A DNA stretch of 64,000 nt. It comes from Waterburya agarophytonicola KI4. GTDB taxonomy: Bacteria; Cyanobacteriota; Cyanobacteriia; Cyanobacteriales; Xenococcaceae. Location of the stretch: the NCBI RefSeq assembly GCF_020640915.1, contig NZ_JADWDC010000001.1, positions 120,569 through 184,568 of the forward strand. Direction: 5' to 3'. The notes under the pieces were generated by a model that saw only the letters and a list, made by a program, of their open reading frames with translations, was not told the DNA's origin and did no database searches. The position numbers and the translations under genes were made by a program. Shown here one piece after another: positions 26,270 to 35,416 of the stretch. Within the stretch, counting starts at the first letter, position 1; every line of letters starts with the position of its first letter.

Positions 26270-27769
26270 TTAAACTAATTCAAATTGTTCCCCCGTAACA
26301 ATATCAGCACTCGAACCATTAGTAATATCAATATCGTCTAAAGTGACTTGTTGACCAAAGATATCAGTGACAACTAAATCTTGTCCCCCATATAGAGGAT
26401 AGTTACCTTCGAGAACAAAACGATTATCCGATTCTCTTTCTAGCTGTACCAAATTACCACCATTGGTAATTAAATCAACACTTTCAATGGGATAGCGATG
26501 ATTATTTAATCTAACTGCTGCATAATAGGGATTAGTTTGGTCGATACCTTCGACGACAATACCTTGACCGATACTATAACCATAGGCTGTCACATAATCA
26601 TCACCAGGAGCGATTAATTTATATTCAATATTGACGACACCATCAATAGGATCGGCTACTTTTTCAAAAGCTTCTGCACTCATGTCAAAACCATCGGCTC
26701 TTTCGTATAGATAATCTACTACTTGAACGGTAATGGGTGCTGCACCATCTCTTTGTTTGGGACCAGATACTTCAAAGAAACCACCACTAGCTTCCGAGCC
26801 ATTCCACTGTATATTATTGATCGCGACAACCTTGTGTAGTTCGCTTTGCATCGGTACATCATAACCAGAAGCACCCAAACCACCAGCAGGGTTGGCAGCA
26901 TCGTAGAATGTTGCTCTTCCTTGATATTCTCGACCTAGTTCTAATTCTGATTCTAAATCGTCATTGGAGTATGTATAGATACTATCGGATCTACTGGCAC
27001 TATTAAATACCGAGCCATCTAAGTCAAAGTTTTGTGGTTCGCTAGTGACAGAATTGTTGCCCGTAAAACCAAAGGTTAGAGTTTCTCCTGCTACAATTTC
27101 TCGATTCCAAGCAGCATGGGTAATCACATAACTGCCGTCTGCATTTTCTTCTATCTCTGCATCCCAAATATTGTTAATTTGATTGGGGAAATCGAATTCT
27201 AGACTCCAGCTATCGAGATTACCACCAGTATTATTAGTAATAGATATTTTTCCCTCAAAGCCACTATCCCAGTTTTTGACTAAGGTAAAATTAACGTCTG
27301 CTTCTATCTCTTCTTCTGTTGTTGTTTCGGTAATTGAACTATCGATAGTTTGTTCGACAACTTCTTCTTCTATAGGTTCGATAACAGTTTGTTCGACAAC
27401 TTCTTCTTCTACGGGTTCGATAATAGTTTGTTTGATCGCACTACTATCGTCATTTAATACAATACTTGTAGGACTTAAAATTTCTCCATTTACTTTATTG
27501 GCATTAAAGAATATTGATGTCCCTTGTTGTGAATCTATCGTTTCGTTGTAGTCTACTGGCTTAAGTATGTAAAGATCGCCTTCTTGACTAACAATTTCTG
27601 CACCCCAGATCTCCCCTGGTTTGATTTCAAATTCAGATTGAAATTCTATCGTCCAATCTTCAACTATTTCTCCCTCGTTGAAAATATCTAATCTTGCTGA
27701 AAATCCTTGTTCCCATTCAGTTTTTACGGAAAATTCCGTTCGGATTAAATTGTTGTTTGAAGTTTGCAT
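26270..27769 (-). CDS. Expansin-like protein with two cellulose-binding (CBM2-like) modules
   Basis: About 499 aa from ATG 27769 (AGGGAG upstream; an upstream in-frame start at 27844 is less likely). Residues about 5-105 and 165-265 are two CBM2-like modules (WEQGFSARLDIFNEGE and DWTIEF; WDSGFEGKISITNNTGG and SWSLEFDF), joined by a Val/Glu-rich linker with a duplicated VVEQTVIEPIEEE. Residues about 295-400 are an expansin double-psi barrel: GRATFYDAANPAGGLGASGYD minus the end, VAINNIQWNGSEASGG, DGFDMSAEAFEKVADP with the expected aspartate. The last 100 residues are the expansin C-terminal module (YYAAVRLNNHRYP). It should loosen cellulose without cutting it. No N-terminal signal peptide is visible. 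Confidence 0.85.
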   Translation of the reverse strand: MQTSNNNLIRTEFSVKTEWEQGFSARLDIFNEGEIVEDWTIEFQSEFEIKPGEIWGAEIVSQEGDLYILKPVDYNETIDSQQGTSIFFNANKVNGEILSPTSIVLNDDSSAIKQTIIEPVEEEVVEQTVIEPIEEEVVEQTIDSSITETTTEEEIEADVNFTLVKNWDSGFEGKISITNNTGGNLDSWSLEFDFPNQINNIWDAEIEENADGSYVITHAAWNREIVAGETLTFGFTGNNSVTSEPQNFDLDGSVFNSASRSDSIYTYSNDDLESELELGREYQGRATFYDAANPAGGLGASGYDVPMQSELHKVVAINNIQWNGSEASGGFFEVSGPKQRDGAAPITVQVVDYLYERADGFDMSAEAFEKVADPIDGVVNIEYKLIAPGDDYVTAYGYSIGQGIVVEGIDQTNPYYAAVRLNNHRYPIESVDLITNGGNLVQLERESDNRFVLEGNYPLYGGQDLVVTDIFGQQVTLDDIDITNGSSADIVTGEQFELV

Positions 27770-27936
27770 AATTTTATCTCCCTTGGCTCTTAAAAAAGAG
27801 CGATTGTTTGATGTATTACACAATGGTTCTCTTTTATTCTTCAATAAACAAGGATCGAGATCGCAAAAAAAAGCGATCGCATTTGTCGATCGAGAAGAAA
27901 ATAGTAATTTAGCTTGGATTTATATTTAACCGAAGA

Positions 27937-27948
27937 GACTAGTATAAA
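27937..27948 (+). promoter_or_regulatory. Putative promoter of the small RNA
   Basis: TATAAA at 27943-27948 with TTATAT 17 bases upstream (27920-27925) as a weak -35, predicting a start near 27955, just before the first hairpin of the small RNA. Confidence 0.45.
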
Positions 27949-27954
27949 AATGAG

Positions 27955-28093
27955 AAGACTTGCTTCTGGGGTTCTGTCCGTGTTTCGATCCCAAAAGCAA
28001 GCCTTAATGGTTCACTCCTCACACCTAGTATTCTTGCTCATCTATGGTCAAAACATTGCTATAGATGTAACAGTTTGCCAATTGTCACTTTTT
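27955..28093 (+). ncRNA. yfr: Probable Yfr1/Yfr2-type cyanobacterial small RNA
   Basis: The sequence ACTCCTCACACC at 28014-28025 matches the ultraconserved single-stranded core known from Yfr1 (ACUCCUCACAC). It lies unpaired between a long hairpin (CTTGCTTCTGGGG at 27959 with CCCAAAAGCAAG ending 28001) and a second one (CATCTAT / ATAGATG, about 28040-28066). A third hairpin ending at 28088 is followed by TTTTT and can serve as terminator. At about 139 nt it is longer than typical Yfr1. On the other strand the complement GGTGTGAGGAGT, followed by the long hairpin and ATTTTT, would resemble Yfr2-family RNAs, which are complementary to Yfr1; I cannot decide the strand. Yfr1 acts with Hfq-independent pairing on mRNAs. 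Confidence 0.5.
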
Positions 28094-28144
28094 ATCATGG
28101 AACATTCAACATCTACCATTGACCAAAAGCTATGAAAAAAATAA

Positions 28145-29422
28145 CTATTGATTAGCGATTTGCTCGATCGCTTTTTCTAAGATATCGGCAGCTTGGTCTA
28201 CTTCTTCGGGAGAAACTATTAGAGGAGGAACAAAACGCAAAACTTTAGTACCTGCGGGGGCAAGTAATAAACCTTCTTCCATAGCTGCTTTGACCAAATC
28301 GATTGAAGTTAATTCGATATCAGCATTTAATTCCATACCGTTAATTAGTCCCCAACCTCTTACTTCGGTAAAGAGAGAAGAATACTTATTGACGATCGCT
28401 CTAAGTCTAACCCGTAATTGTTCTCCTCTTGCTTGAACATTTTGTAAAATGCCCTCATTCTCCAAAGTCTGTAATACTGCCATAGCAGAAGCACAGGCAA
28501 AAGGATTGCCACCAAAGGTACTAGCATGATTTCCTGGTTCAAAAGCAGCGCAAGAGTCTTTACAAATCATTGCGCCAATGGGTATACCTCCTGCTAACCC
28601 TTTAGCACTAGTAAAAATATCGGGTTCTACTCCCAAGTTTTCATAACCCCAAAGTTTGCCAGTCCGCCCGACACCTACCTGTACTTCATCAAAGACCAAC
28701 AGAATCTGATTCTCATCGCAAATCTTACGTAATTTGAGGAAATATTCTAAATCCCCTGGGCGTACTCCGCCTTCTCCTTGGAGGGGTTCGATCATGATAC
28801 CGACGACACGACTGAGAGTACCTTCATCGAGGTCGGTAACTGCATTTTCGATCGCAGTAATATCGTTATAGGGTACGTAGGCAAATCCAGCAGGTAGAGG
28901 TCCAAAACCTTTTTGATATTTTTCCTGTCCTGTAGCGGTAATGGTGGCTAGAGTACGTCCGTGGAAACTGGCTTTAGCTGTCAGAATAATGGGATCTTCT
29001 ACTTTATCTAGGTAAGTATGAGCGTATTTTCTAACTAGCTTAATCGCTGCTTCGTTAGCTTCTGCACCAGAATTGCAGAAAAATACTTTATCTCCACAGG
29101 AATTATTAACCAACCATTCTGCTAGTTGTCCTTGTTCGGGGATATAGTAAAGGTTGGAAACATGGTGTAGCTTTTTAATCTGTTTGGTGACTGCCTCAAT
29201 CAAAGCAGGATGAGCATGACCTAAAGTACAGGTTGCAATTCCCGCCACAAAATCAAGATACTCTTTACCGTCAGTATCCCAGAGACGACAACCCGACCCT
29301 TTTTCGATGGCAATAGGAAAACGACCATAAGTTTTCATTACGCTGCTATCAAAGCGATCGCGATCGAAGGGATACGAGTTAGATGTATTTATAGAATCTG
29401 CTAATGTTGGGGATTGAACCAC
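28145..29422 (-). CDS. argD: Acetylornithine aminotransferase
   Basis: 425 aa class-III PLP aminotransferase for arginine synthesis, converting N-acetylglutamate semialdehyde to N-acetylornithine with glutamate. Seen motifs: DFVAGIATCTLGHAHP, FFCNSGAEANEAAIKL, MIEPLQGEGGV, LLVFDEVQVGVGRTGKL, and TSAKGLAGGIPIGAM with the Schiff-base lysine. About 25 residues of N-terminal extension precede the core, usual in cyanobacteria. It is convergent with the small RNA region and divergent from the K+ channel gene. Confidence 0.95.
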   Translation of the reverse strand: MVQSPTLADSINTSNSYPFDRDRFDSSVMKTYGRFPIAIEKGSGCRLWDTDGKEYLDFVAGIATCTLGHAHPALIEAVTKQIKKLHHVSNLYYIPEQGQLAEWLVNNSCGDKVFFCNSGAEANEAAIKLVRKYAHTYLDKVEDPIILTAKASFHGRTLATITATGQEKYQKGFGPLPAGFAYVPYNDITAIENAVTDLDEGTLSRVVGIMIEPLQGEGGVRPGDLEYFLKLRKICDENQILLVFDEVQVGVGRTGKLWGYENLGVEPDIFTSAKGLAGGIPIGAMICKDSCAAFEPGNHASTFGGNPFACASAMAVLQTLENEGILQNVQARGEQLRVRLRAIVNKYSSLFTEVRGWGLINGMELNADIELTSIDLVKAAMEEGLLLAPAGTKVLRFVPPLIVSPEEVDQAADILEKAIEQIANQ

Positions 29423-29568
29423 AAGTTGCTCCTAAGTAAAATTTATATTTGCCCGATAATGCATTTAAAATGACAATTGTTGTCTCACATTACTGGGATT
29501 ATTTTGTTTTAAGTCAGACTTAATCTCAATGTAATCAATTATTATGCAAAACTGTCAGCAAATTCTGA

Positions 29569-30639
29569 ATGTATAGTTACACCTTTGAAGAAAAATATGG
29601 TCGCTTACGTAAAGAGTTAGTTCGAGGTGGTGTAGCATTAGCCAGTATTGTACTAATTGGGACTCTTTGGTATTGGCTAGTTGAGAAGTGGTCTTTTTCT
29701 GAATCGGCATACATGACAGTGATTACTCTATCTACGGTAGGGTTTTCTGAAGTACGCCCTCTAGGAGAACGCGGCAGGCTATTTACGGTAGCACTAATTT
29801 TAATGGGTTTATTGACTATTGGTTACATCGTCAATCGTTTCACCGAAGCCCTGATTCAAGGTTATTTCCAAGAAGGTATTAAATTAAGACAGGAGAAAAA
29901 CTTGATTGAATCGCTAGACCAACACTATATTGTATGTGGTTTTGGACGTACTGGTCGTCATGTTGCCCGTGAGTTTTTTGCAGAAGGTATTCCTTTTATT
30001 ATTATTGACGACAACATCGAAGAAGTGGAAGAAATCAAACAGCTGGGATATACCGTAATCCTGGGGGATGCTACTTTAGACGAATCTTTGGTGCGGGCAA
30101 AGATAGATCGGGCTATTTGCCTAGTAACAGCCTTACCTTCCGATGCCGAAAATCTTTATACAGTATTGTCAGCCAAGACACTCAATCCCCGCATTAGAGC
30201 GATCGCTCGTGCTAGTAATGAAGAAGCAGTACAAAAGCTACAACGTGCGGGGGCGGACGCGGTAGTATCCCCCTATATTACGGGAGGCAAAAGACTGGCA
30301 GCAGCCGCCTTGCGTCCTCAGGTAATGGATTTTGTGGATGGTATCATTGCAGGGTCGAATCGTTCTTATTATTTGGAAGAATTTTTGATCGATCCTGAAG
30401 CTTGTCCTTATGTAGGAAAAAGTTTGAGAGAAGCTAAATTGCGATCGCAATCGGGGGCGTTAGTTTTAGCGATAAGGCGCATTGATGGTAACTTGATTGC
30501 AGGGCCTACGGGAGAAACTAGAATATTAGAACAAGACGCTTTAATCTGTATGGGGACAGCAGAACAATTGAGAAATTTGAATCAAATTCTCGGTCCAATC
30601 AATTCAGGTAAATCTCTGCGATTGCCCAAGAAAAAGTAG
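29569..30639 (+). CDS. Potassium channel with RCK/TrkA-N domain
   Basis: 356 aa. Two membrane helices (about residues 19-36 and 70-90) flank a pore loop with filter-like TLSTVGFSE in place of the classic TVGYGD. Then a regulatory RCK domain: YIVCGFGRTGRHVAREF with GxGxxG near residue 125, ILGDATLDE, and a TrkA-C-like part from about 265 (GKSLREAKLRSQSG). Two-TM channels like this gate K+ with NAD or Ca ligand. Full length. The GF in the filter suggests altered selectivity compared with GYG channels. Confidence 0.88.
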   Translation: MYSYTFEEKYGRLRKELVRGGVALASIVLIGTLWYWLVEKWSFSESAYMTVITLSTVGFSEVRPLGERGRLFTVALILMGLLTIGYIVNRFTEALIQGYFQEGIKLRQEKNLIESLDQHYIVCGFGRTGRHVAREFFAEGIPFIIIDDNIEEVEEIKQLGYTVILGDATLDESLVRAKIDRAICLVTALPSDAENLYTVLSAKTLNPRIRAIARASNEEAVQKLQRAGADAVVSPYITGGKRLAAAALRPQVMDFVDGIIAGSNRSYYLEEFLIDPEACPYVGKSLREAKLRSQSGALVLAIRRIDGNLIAGPTGETRILEQDALICMGTAEQLRNLNQILGPINSGKSLRLPKKK

Positions 30640-30712
30640 AGGTGTTTCATGAAACGTCCGTACAGAAATAGTTTGTTTTTCTAGCAGTTGATAATAACTA
30701 ATAACTAATTTA

Positions 30713-31612
30713 TTATCTTTTTTGATCGCCTAACAAGCTTTTTATTTCTGTAATTAAAGTCGATCGCCCTATGCTAGAACTAGGATTTGTTAACAATCCT
30801 TGACTGGGACTAAATAAGAAAGCTAAAACAAACAAGGCAGAAGCAACTAAAACAATCGCGGGGCCTGAAGGTAGATTATAGTAATAGCTAAGATACATTC
30901 CCGTAATGCTTGATGCCACCCCAATTATTACCCCTAATAGCATTACTAGGTGGAGACGATTTACTAATAAGTATGCCGTTGCAGCAGGGGTAATTAATAA
31001 TGATAAAACTAACACTACTCCCACAGCTTTGAGACTGGCAACAATAGTTAAACCAATCAACATCATCAAACCCAAATCTAATAAACCGACAGGCAAACCC
31101 ACAGCTTGCGCGCCCAATTTATCAAAAGTGTAAAATAATAGTTCTTTGTAGAGTAAGAAAACTACTGTTAAAACAATACCCGCAATAATTAAAGTATCCC
31201 TAACTTCAGTAATATCTACCGCTAAAATATTGCCGAATAAGAAGTGATTGAGATCGATTTTATTATCTTTTTGCACAACGGTAATTAAAGTTATTCCCAG
31301 GGCAAAAAATGCCGAAAAGACAATTCCCATCGCCGTATCTTCTTTAATATTTGATCGCGTACTAATAATATTAATAAAAATAGTACTAATAATTCCTGCA
31401 ATAAAAGCCCCCAGGAAAATATTCGCTCCGACTAAATAAGCGATCGCCAATCCTGGCAATACAGAATGACTAATAGCATCTCCCAGCAATGCCAATCTTT
31501 GCACCATCAAGTAACTACCAACCACAGCGCAAATTATCCCGACGATAATTGCCACTATCAGGGATCGTTGCATGAAGGCATATTGCAACGGTTCAAATAT
31601 AGTTTCTAACAT
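30713..31612 (-). CDS. Metal ABC transporter permease (MntB/ZnuB family)
   Basis: 299 aa, eight or nine hydrophobic segments. Family motifs: GSYLMVQRLALLGDAISHSVLPG near residue 35 (minus ends), ALGITLITV and SLLITPAATAYLLVNRL. This is the membrane component for Mn or Zn import of the type encoded with MntC/MntA in Synechocystis. Here the ATPase and binding protein are not adjacent, at least on the right; the gene is followed on the same strand, upstream, by the pentapeptide-repeat gene only. Metal specificity cannot be read from sequence. Confidence 0.88.
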   Translation of the reverse strand: MLETIFEPLQYAFMQRSLIVAIIVGIICAVVGSYLMVQRLALLGDAISHSVLPGLAIAYLVGANIFLGAFIAGIISTIFINIISTRSNIKEDTAMGIVFSAFFALGITLITVVQKDNKIDLNHFLFGNILAVDITEVRDTLIIAGIVLTVVFLLYKELLFYTFDKLGAQAVGLPVGLLDLGLMMLIGLTIVASLKAVGVVLVLSLLITPAATAYLLVNRLHLVMLLGVIIGVASSITGMYLSYYYNLPSGPAIVLVASALFVLAFLFSPSQGLLTNPSSSIGRSTLITEIKSLLGDQKR

Positions 31613-31654
31613 AAACTCATTATATTACTATTGATTACTCACTCACCCATTTCT

Positions 31655-32938
31655 TTACCTCCCCAATCGATTGGGAATACCTTCACAACCTCCAGGTACG
31701 GTAGATCGTGATTTTTCGCCACACCAAGAACAAATATAGAAACGTTGTTCTTCACTAAGACGTTTTACCCCTGAAAAATTAGCTTTTTCGACAACCACGC
31801 CCGTATGTTTTCCCGTGACATAATCAGGTTGAATAGTAATGCTGCGAGGAGTAGCAGTTTCGATCGATCCATAAAATAAAAGAGTCCCTTTCATATCTGC
31901 ACCCGCAAGATTAGCCTCATATAGTACAGTACGAGCGAGATTAGCCTTAACCAAATCGCAATAACTCAGATTAGCCCTAACCATGTTGGCATCGCTGAGA
32001 TCTGTCCAGCGCAAATCTTGTGACACTAAATAAGCCCCTGCTAACATCACCCCCAAATCAACGACTCTAGTTCCATAGGGGCGATCTTCAGAGTATCCAC
32101 CACTACCATCTAGTATCGGTCTGCCTAAGCGATTATCTCGCTTGAGGGGAGTCAATAAACGAGATTGAGATAGAAAACGGATTACTTTTGCTTTTCCATT
32201 CTCATCAATACTAGACAAAATAGAAGCAGTCCGTCCTTCAGCGATCGCTCTTTCTTGGGGCCAATCTTCTAATAAACCTTCATCATTAAGAGTCAGATCG
32301 GAAATTCCCTGAAAATAAGTATCGATGGTTTGTTGTTGGGTAATGCGGTTTTGTTGAATGGTTAAATCTTTAGAAATGACATACTGCGCCCAGGCAACAT
32401 ATACAGCTAAAATAGCAATTAAAATCTGCCCTAAAGCACCGATCCAGTCTGCCCAAGAGCCAAATTCATCGTATTTAAACTGAGTCAGCCAACCGCCAAT
32501 ATTGCGATATATTCCTAGATAGTTACACAATCCTGCGATCGCAGCTACAAAACCCAAAAACGCCAAAATAGTCCTTCTTTCTTGAATAGTGAGGAATTTG
32601 GCGATCCAGCCTTTAACCGAGGTAAATACTACTCCTAAAGAAAGCAATAAAGCCGTGACTGCACCAGTTATACCCAGCCAAGGCAGACGAAACCACAAAC
32701 CCAAACCCATGAGTAAGACCGTAATTACAATTAGCTGGGACTGAGAAAAGCTGATTTTATTGGGACTAGTTTTTTTTTTGACTATACTTGTCCGCTTAAT
32801 CTCGATTGATTCCGGAGACTCCGATCTCGCTAAAGATAATGATGATTCTTCATCTATTTCAGCTTTCCCATTGGCTAGTTCTGGTATACTTTCTGGATTA
32901 GTACTAGGTGTAGAAGTAGAATCAGATCTTTCCTTCAT
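31655..32938 (-). CDS. Pentapeptide-repeat membrane protein with C-terminal Cys motif
   Basis: 427 aa. A Ser/Glu-rich cytoplasmic N-terminus, three or four membrane helices between about residues 65 and 195 (LGLWFRLPWLGITGAV, FLGFVAAIAGLCNYLG, IGALGQILIAILAVYVAW), a soluble part, and a run of pentapeptide repeats (DLSDANMVRANLSYCDL, NLARTVLYEANLAGADM). Near the end CSWCGE and PGGCEG give three Cys. Function unknown; pentapeptide helices usually serve as protein-interaction surfaces. It precedes the metal permease by 42 bp on the same strand. Confidence 0.8.
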   Translation of the reverse strand: MKERSDSTSTPSTNPESIPELANGKAEIDEESSLSLARSESPESIEIKRTSIVKKKTSPNKISFSQSQLIVITVLLMGLGLWFRLPWLGITGAVTALLLSLGVVFTSVKGWIAKFLTIQERRTILAFLGFVAAIAGLCNYLGIYRNIGGWLTQFKYDEFGSWADWIGALGQILIAILAVYVAWAQYVISKDLTIQQNRITQQQTIDTYFQGISDLTLNDEGLLEDWPQERAIAEGRTASILSSIDENGKAKVIRFLSQSRLLTPLKRDNRLGRPILDGSGGYSEDRPYGTRVVDLGVMLAGAYLVSQDLRWTDLSDANMVRANLSYCDLVKANLARTVLYEANLAGADMKGTLLFYGSIETATPRSITIQPDYVTGKHTGVVVEKANFSGVKRLSEEQRFYICSWCGEKSRSTVPGGCEGIPNRLGR

Positions 32939-33364
32939 TATTTATAGATATTTGTATAATGCTCTATCTATGATACTGAAAGGCTGTCCTAGAGGCATTA
33001 GACTTTATACAGAATTTTGAGAAATGGAAAATAAACCAGCAGCTTACTCTATAATTTGTCAGTGCATATGCACCGAAATATCCTACTCTATTAATACTAA
33101 AAATAGTGCTATTTGATAGAGTGAATTTGTTTGACGAAAAACTTTTAATAAATAAACCAATTTTTTTGCTTAGTTTCTAATATTGACCAAAAAATATCTC
33201 AACTAGATTTTTTTTAAATCTACTTCTTGAGCAACTAATTGGTAGGGACTTAGAGATAGAGTAGAAAATAAATGTCCCATGCTAAAGTAATTTTCATTCG
33301 TTATCTGACATTTATTTTGCTATACTTACCAAATACTTTATAATCTTAAAAACAATTTTACTAT
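32939..33364. other. AT-rich intergenic region
   Basis: 426 bases between divergent genes, with poly-T and poly-A runs. It contains the STAS gene promoter. No supported gene; no strong inverted repeat. Confidence 0.5.
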
Positions 33365-33685
33365 ATGAATTCCGTCGTTCAAATAATTGAACCAGAAGGC
33401 ATTTTAGATGGAACTAAGACTGATGATTTCCAACATCAGCTCGATCGCAGCATAAATAGTGGAGTACAGGCTATTTTGGTTGATTTTAGTAACGTTACCT
33501 TTATGGATAGCTCTGGTTTGGGAGCTTTAGTTAAAGCTTTAAAATCACTCAAGGCTGCTGAAGTAGATTTATTCTTATGTTCGATCAACGACCAAATAAA
33601 AATGCTATTTGAACTTACTAGTATGGATGAATACTTTACTATTTTAGATAATCGCGCAGAATTTAATCAACAGCTACAAAAATAG
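33365..33685 (+). CDS. STAS-domain anti-sigma-factor antagonist (SpoIIAA/RsbV-like)
   Basis: 106 aa, single STAS domain. The phosphorylatable serine sits in VTFMDSSGLGALVKAL near residue 56. When dephosphorylated such proteins bind and remove a kinase/anti-sigma partner. The SpoIIE-type phosphatase (33818-34951) and an RsbW-like ATPase (35417-35926) are the next two genes, forming the three components of a partner-switching circuit. A strong hairpin terminator follows the stop. Confidence 0.9.
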   Translation: MNSVVQIIEPEGILDGTKTDDFQHQLDRSINSGVQAILVDFSNVTFMDSSGLGALVKALKSLKAAEVDLFLCSINDQIKMLFELTSMDEYFTILDNRAEFNQQLQK

Positions 33686-33729
33686 CTAACAATCGCGAGT
33701 AATTATTACTTTATAATGGCAATCTGAAT

Positions 33730-33760
33730 ACAGTAGATAATTTTATTAATTATCTACTGT
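33730..33760. terminator. Bidirectional terminator
   Basis: Perfect 13-bp stem ACAGTAGATAATT / AATTATCTACTGT with a 5-base loop, followed by TCTTTT. It lies between the convergent STAS and phosphatase genes. Confidence 0.85.
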
Positions 33761-33817
33761 TCTTTTATAGAATGATAACTTGACTAATACTTTGCGATCG
33801 CTACGATCTTAAATACT

Positions 33818-34951
33818 CTACAAAAAATCTATTTGCAAAATCGATAAATCATCTTCAAATTGAAAGTTAGGATGCCAAGTTCTAATGTATTGCAATAATC
33901 GTTGTAAATCTCTTTCTGGGGTTTGCTGATATTTTTTCAGCAAATTAATCAACCGATCCAATCCCCAAGGAGAATTGGGTTGTTGCTCTACTTCATATAA
34001 ACCATCGCTAAAAACATACAGACTGGAATTACAATCAATTTGACAAGAATTGCTGACATATTTAATATCAGGAAACATACCAACAGGTACGCCTGGTGTT
34101 TTCAAGCGTCTTTCTAAAGATCGATTGGTTGAGGTGAACAGAATTGCAGGGGGGTGTCCCGCACTCGAATAAGTTAAACTACGATTTTGGCGATCATAAA
34201 CACCATACCAGATTGTGAAATACTTATCATTGCGATCGCTCATTTGAAACGCCTTATTTAACCCGCTTAATACAGTATCTGGTCGATGATAGTTTACATT
34301 GCTCAAGCCACGAGAACGTAGTAAATTGACTACCGCAAGAGATGGTAAAGAAGCTCTCAAACCATGTCCCGAAACGTCTAACAAATAGAATACCAAATGG
34401 CGATCGTCTAGCCAAAAATAATCAAAGCTATCTCCCCCCAATTGTCGCGAAGGAATAAAACAAGCATCAATATTCAACGATGGATGTTGCAAGGGTTCGG
34501 GTAAAATAGTACTAACATATTCGGCCGCTTCGGCTAATTCTGTTTCCAACAACTGTTTCTGATTTTGTAAATCTCTACTCAATTGATGTAGTCGCAAACC
34601 AGCACGAACTCTAGCTGTCAGCTCATTCATCTCAATGGGTTTACACAAAAAGTCATCAGCACCAGCATCTAAACCTTTAATGCGATCATCTACAGAATCT
34701 AAAGAAGTTAAAAGAATAAAAAAAGTAGTAGATAATTCTGGAATTGACTTTATTTGCGAACATACCTCTAAGCCATCTTTGCGAGGCATAATCCAGTCAC
34801 AAATAATTAAGGCTGGACGAATTGCTTTGGCTTTGATCAATCCTTCTTCGCCATCACTTGCCAAAATAATATCATAGCCCTTCATGTTGAGAGTTCTTTC
34901 TAAAAGCAGTTGAGTTGTAAAATCATCGTCAATAATCAGAATTTTAGCCAT
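33818..34951 (-). CDS. Response regulator with SpoIIE-type PP2C phosphatase output
   Basis: 377 aa. Residues 1-120 form a receiver domain with acidic pocket IIDDD, phosphoacceptor Asp52 (IICDWIMPRKDG) and Lys in FLCKPIE. A short coiled linker follows (LSRDLQNQKQLLETELAEAA). Residues about 165-375 are a PP2C/SpoIIE phosphatase: LGGDSFDYFWL, LLDVSGHGLRASL, YSSAGHPPAILF and VFSDGLYEVE, with the metal-binding aspartates. It should dephosphorylate the STAS protein on phospho-signal input, switching partner binding. Convergent with the STAS gene. Confidence 0.92.
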   Translation of the reverse strand: MAKILIIDDDFTTQLLLERTLNMKGYDIILASDGEEGLIKAKAIRPALIICDWIMPRKDGLEVCSQIKSIPELSTTFFILLTSLDSVDDRIKGLDAGADDFLCKPIEMNELTARVRAGLRLHQLSRDLQNQKQLLETELAEAAEYVSTILPEPLQHPSLNIDACFIPSRQLGGDSFDYFWLDDRHLVFYLLDVSGHGLRASLPSLAVVNLLRSRGLSNVNYHRPDTVLSGLNKAFQMSDRNDKYFTIWYGVYDRQNRSLTYSSAGHPPAILFTSTNRSLERRLKTPGVPVGMFPDIKYVSNSCQIDCNSSLYVFSDGLYEVEQQPNSPWGLDRLINLLKKYQQTPERDLQRLLQYIRTWHPNFQFEDDLSILQIDFL

Positions 34952-35019
34952 AAAACAATTGATAATTTATTTATCTGATGACCGAAGATTATGGCAATCA
35001 CTGCTTAAAAAGAGTGTCC

Positions 35020-35416
35020 CAATAGCCTACGATAATAACATCTGTAGGACATATTATATAAACTAGCAAACAGATATCACTTTTACAGCAAAATCCAAGA
35101 AAATTTTTGTTTTGATACCAAAAACGAATTTTTTCATCAAATATAACGATCTCCTGGCTAAATTATTAAAAATAGCTCAATACCATCATCTTCTTTGAAG
35201 ATACTAAAAAAAAGAAGAAAGTGCGGTAAGGGCTGCGAACAGTCAACCAATTCACCGACTCTCGAAAAGCTGTCTCAAAAGCTTGAGATACAATATAACC
35301 AAATTACGTCCAAGTTCCGAGAAGCCAGAACCAAAAGCAAGATAAACTAATATCTCGATGCTTTTTGCCAAAATAAAGTAAACATATAACCCTAAAATAC
35401 ATAGTGTGGTAGCATT
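35020..35416. other. Intergenic region between phosphatase and RsbW-like genes
   Basis: About 400 bases between divergent genes. An imperfect inverted pair around AGCTGTCTCAAAAGCTTGAGAT (35269 on) was seen, but without clear meaning. No supported gene. Confidence 0.4.

Noticed and set aside
27980..27992. TTTCGATCC as a tRNA T-loop
   Set aside because: No 5-bp T stem, acceptor stem or anticodon arm around it; it is the loop of the small-RNA hairpin.
27678..28135. Two overlapping plus-strand frames of 73-83 codons
   Set aside because: The first runs antisense to the expansin start, the second covers the small RNA candidate; neither looks like a protein.
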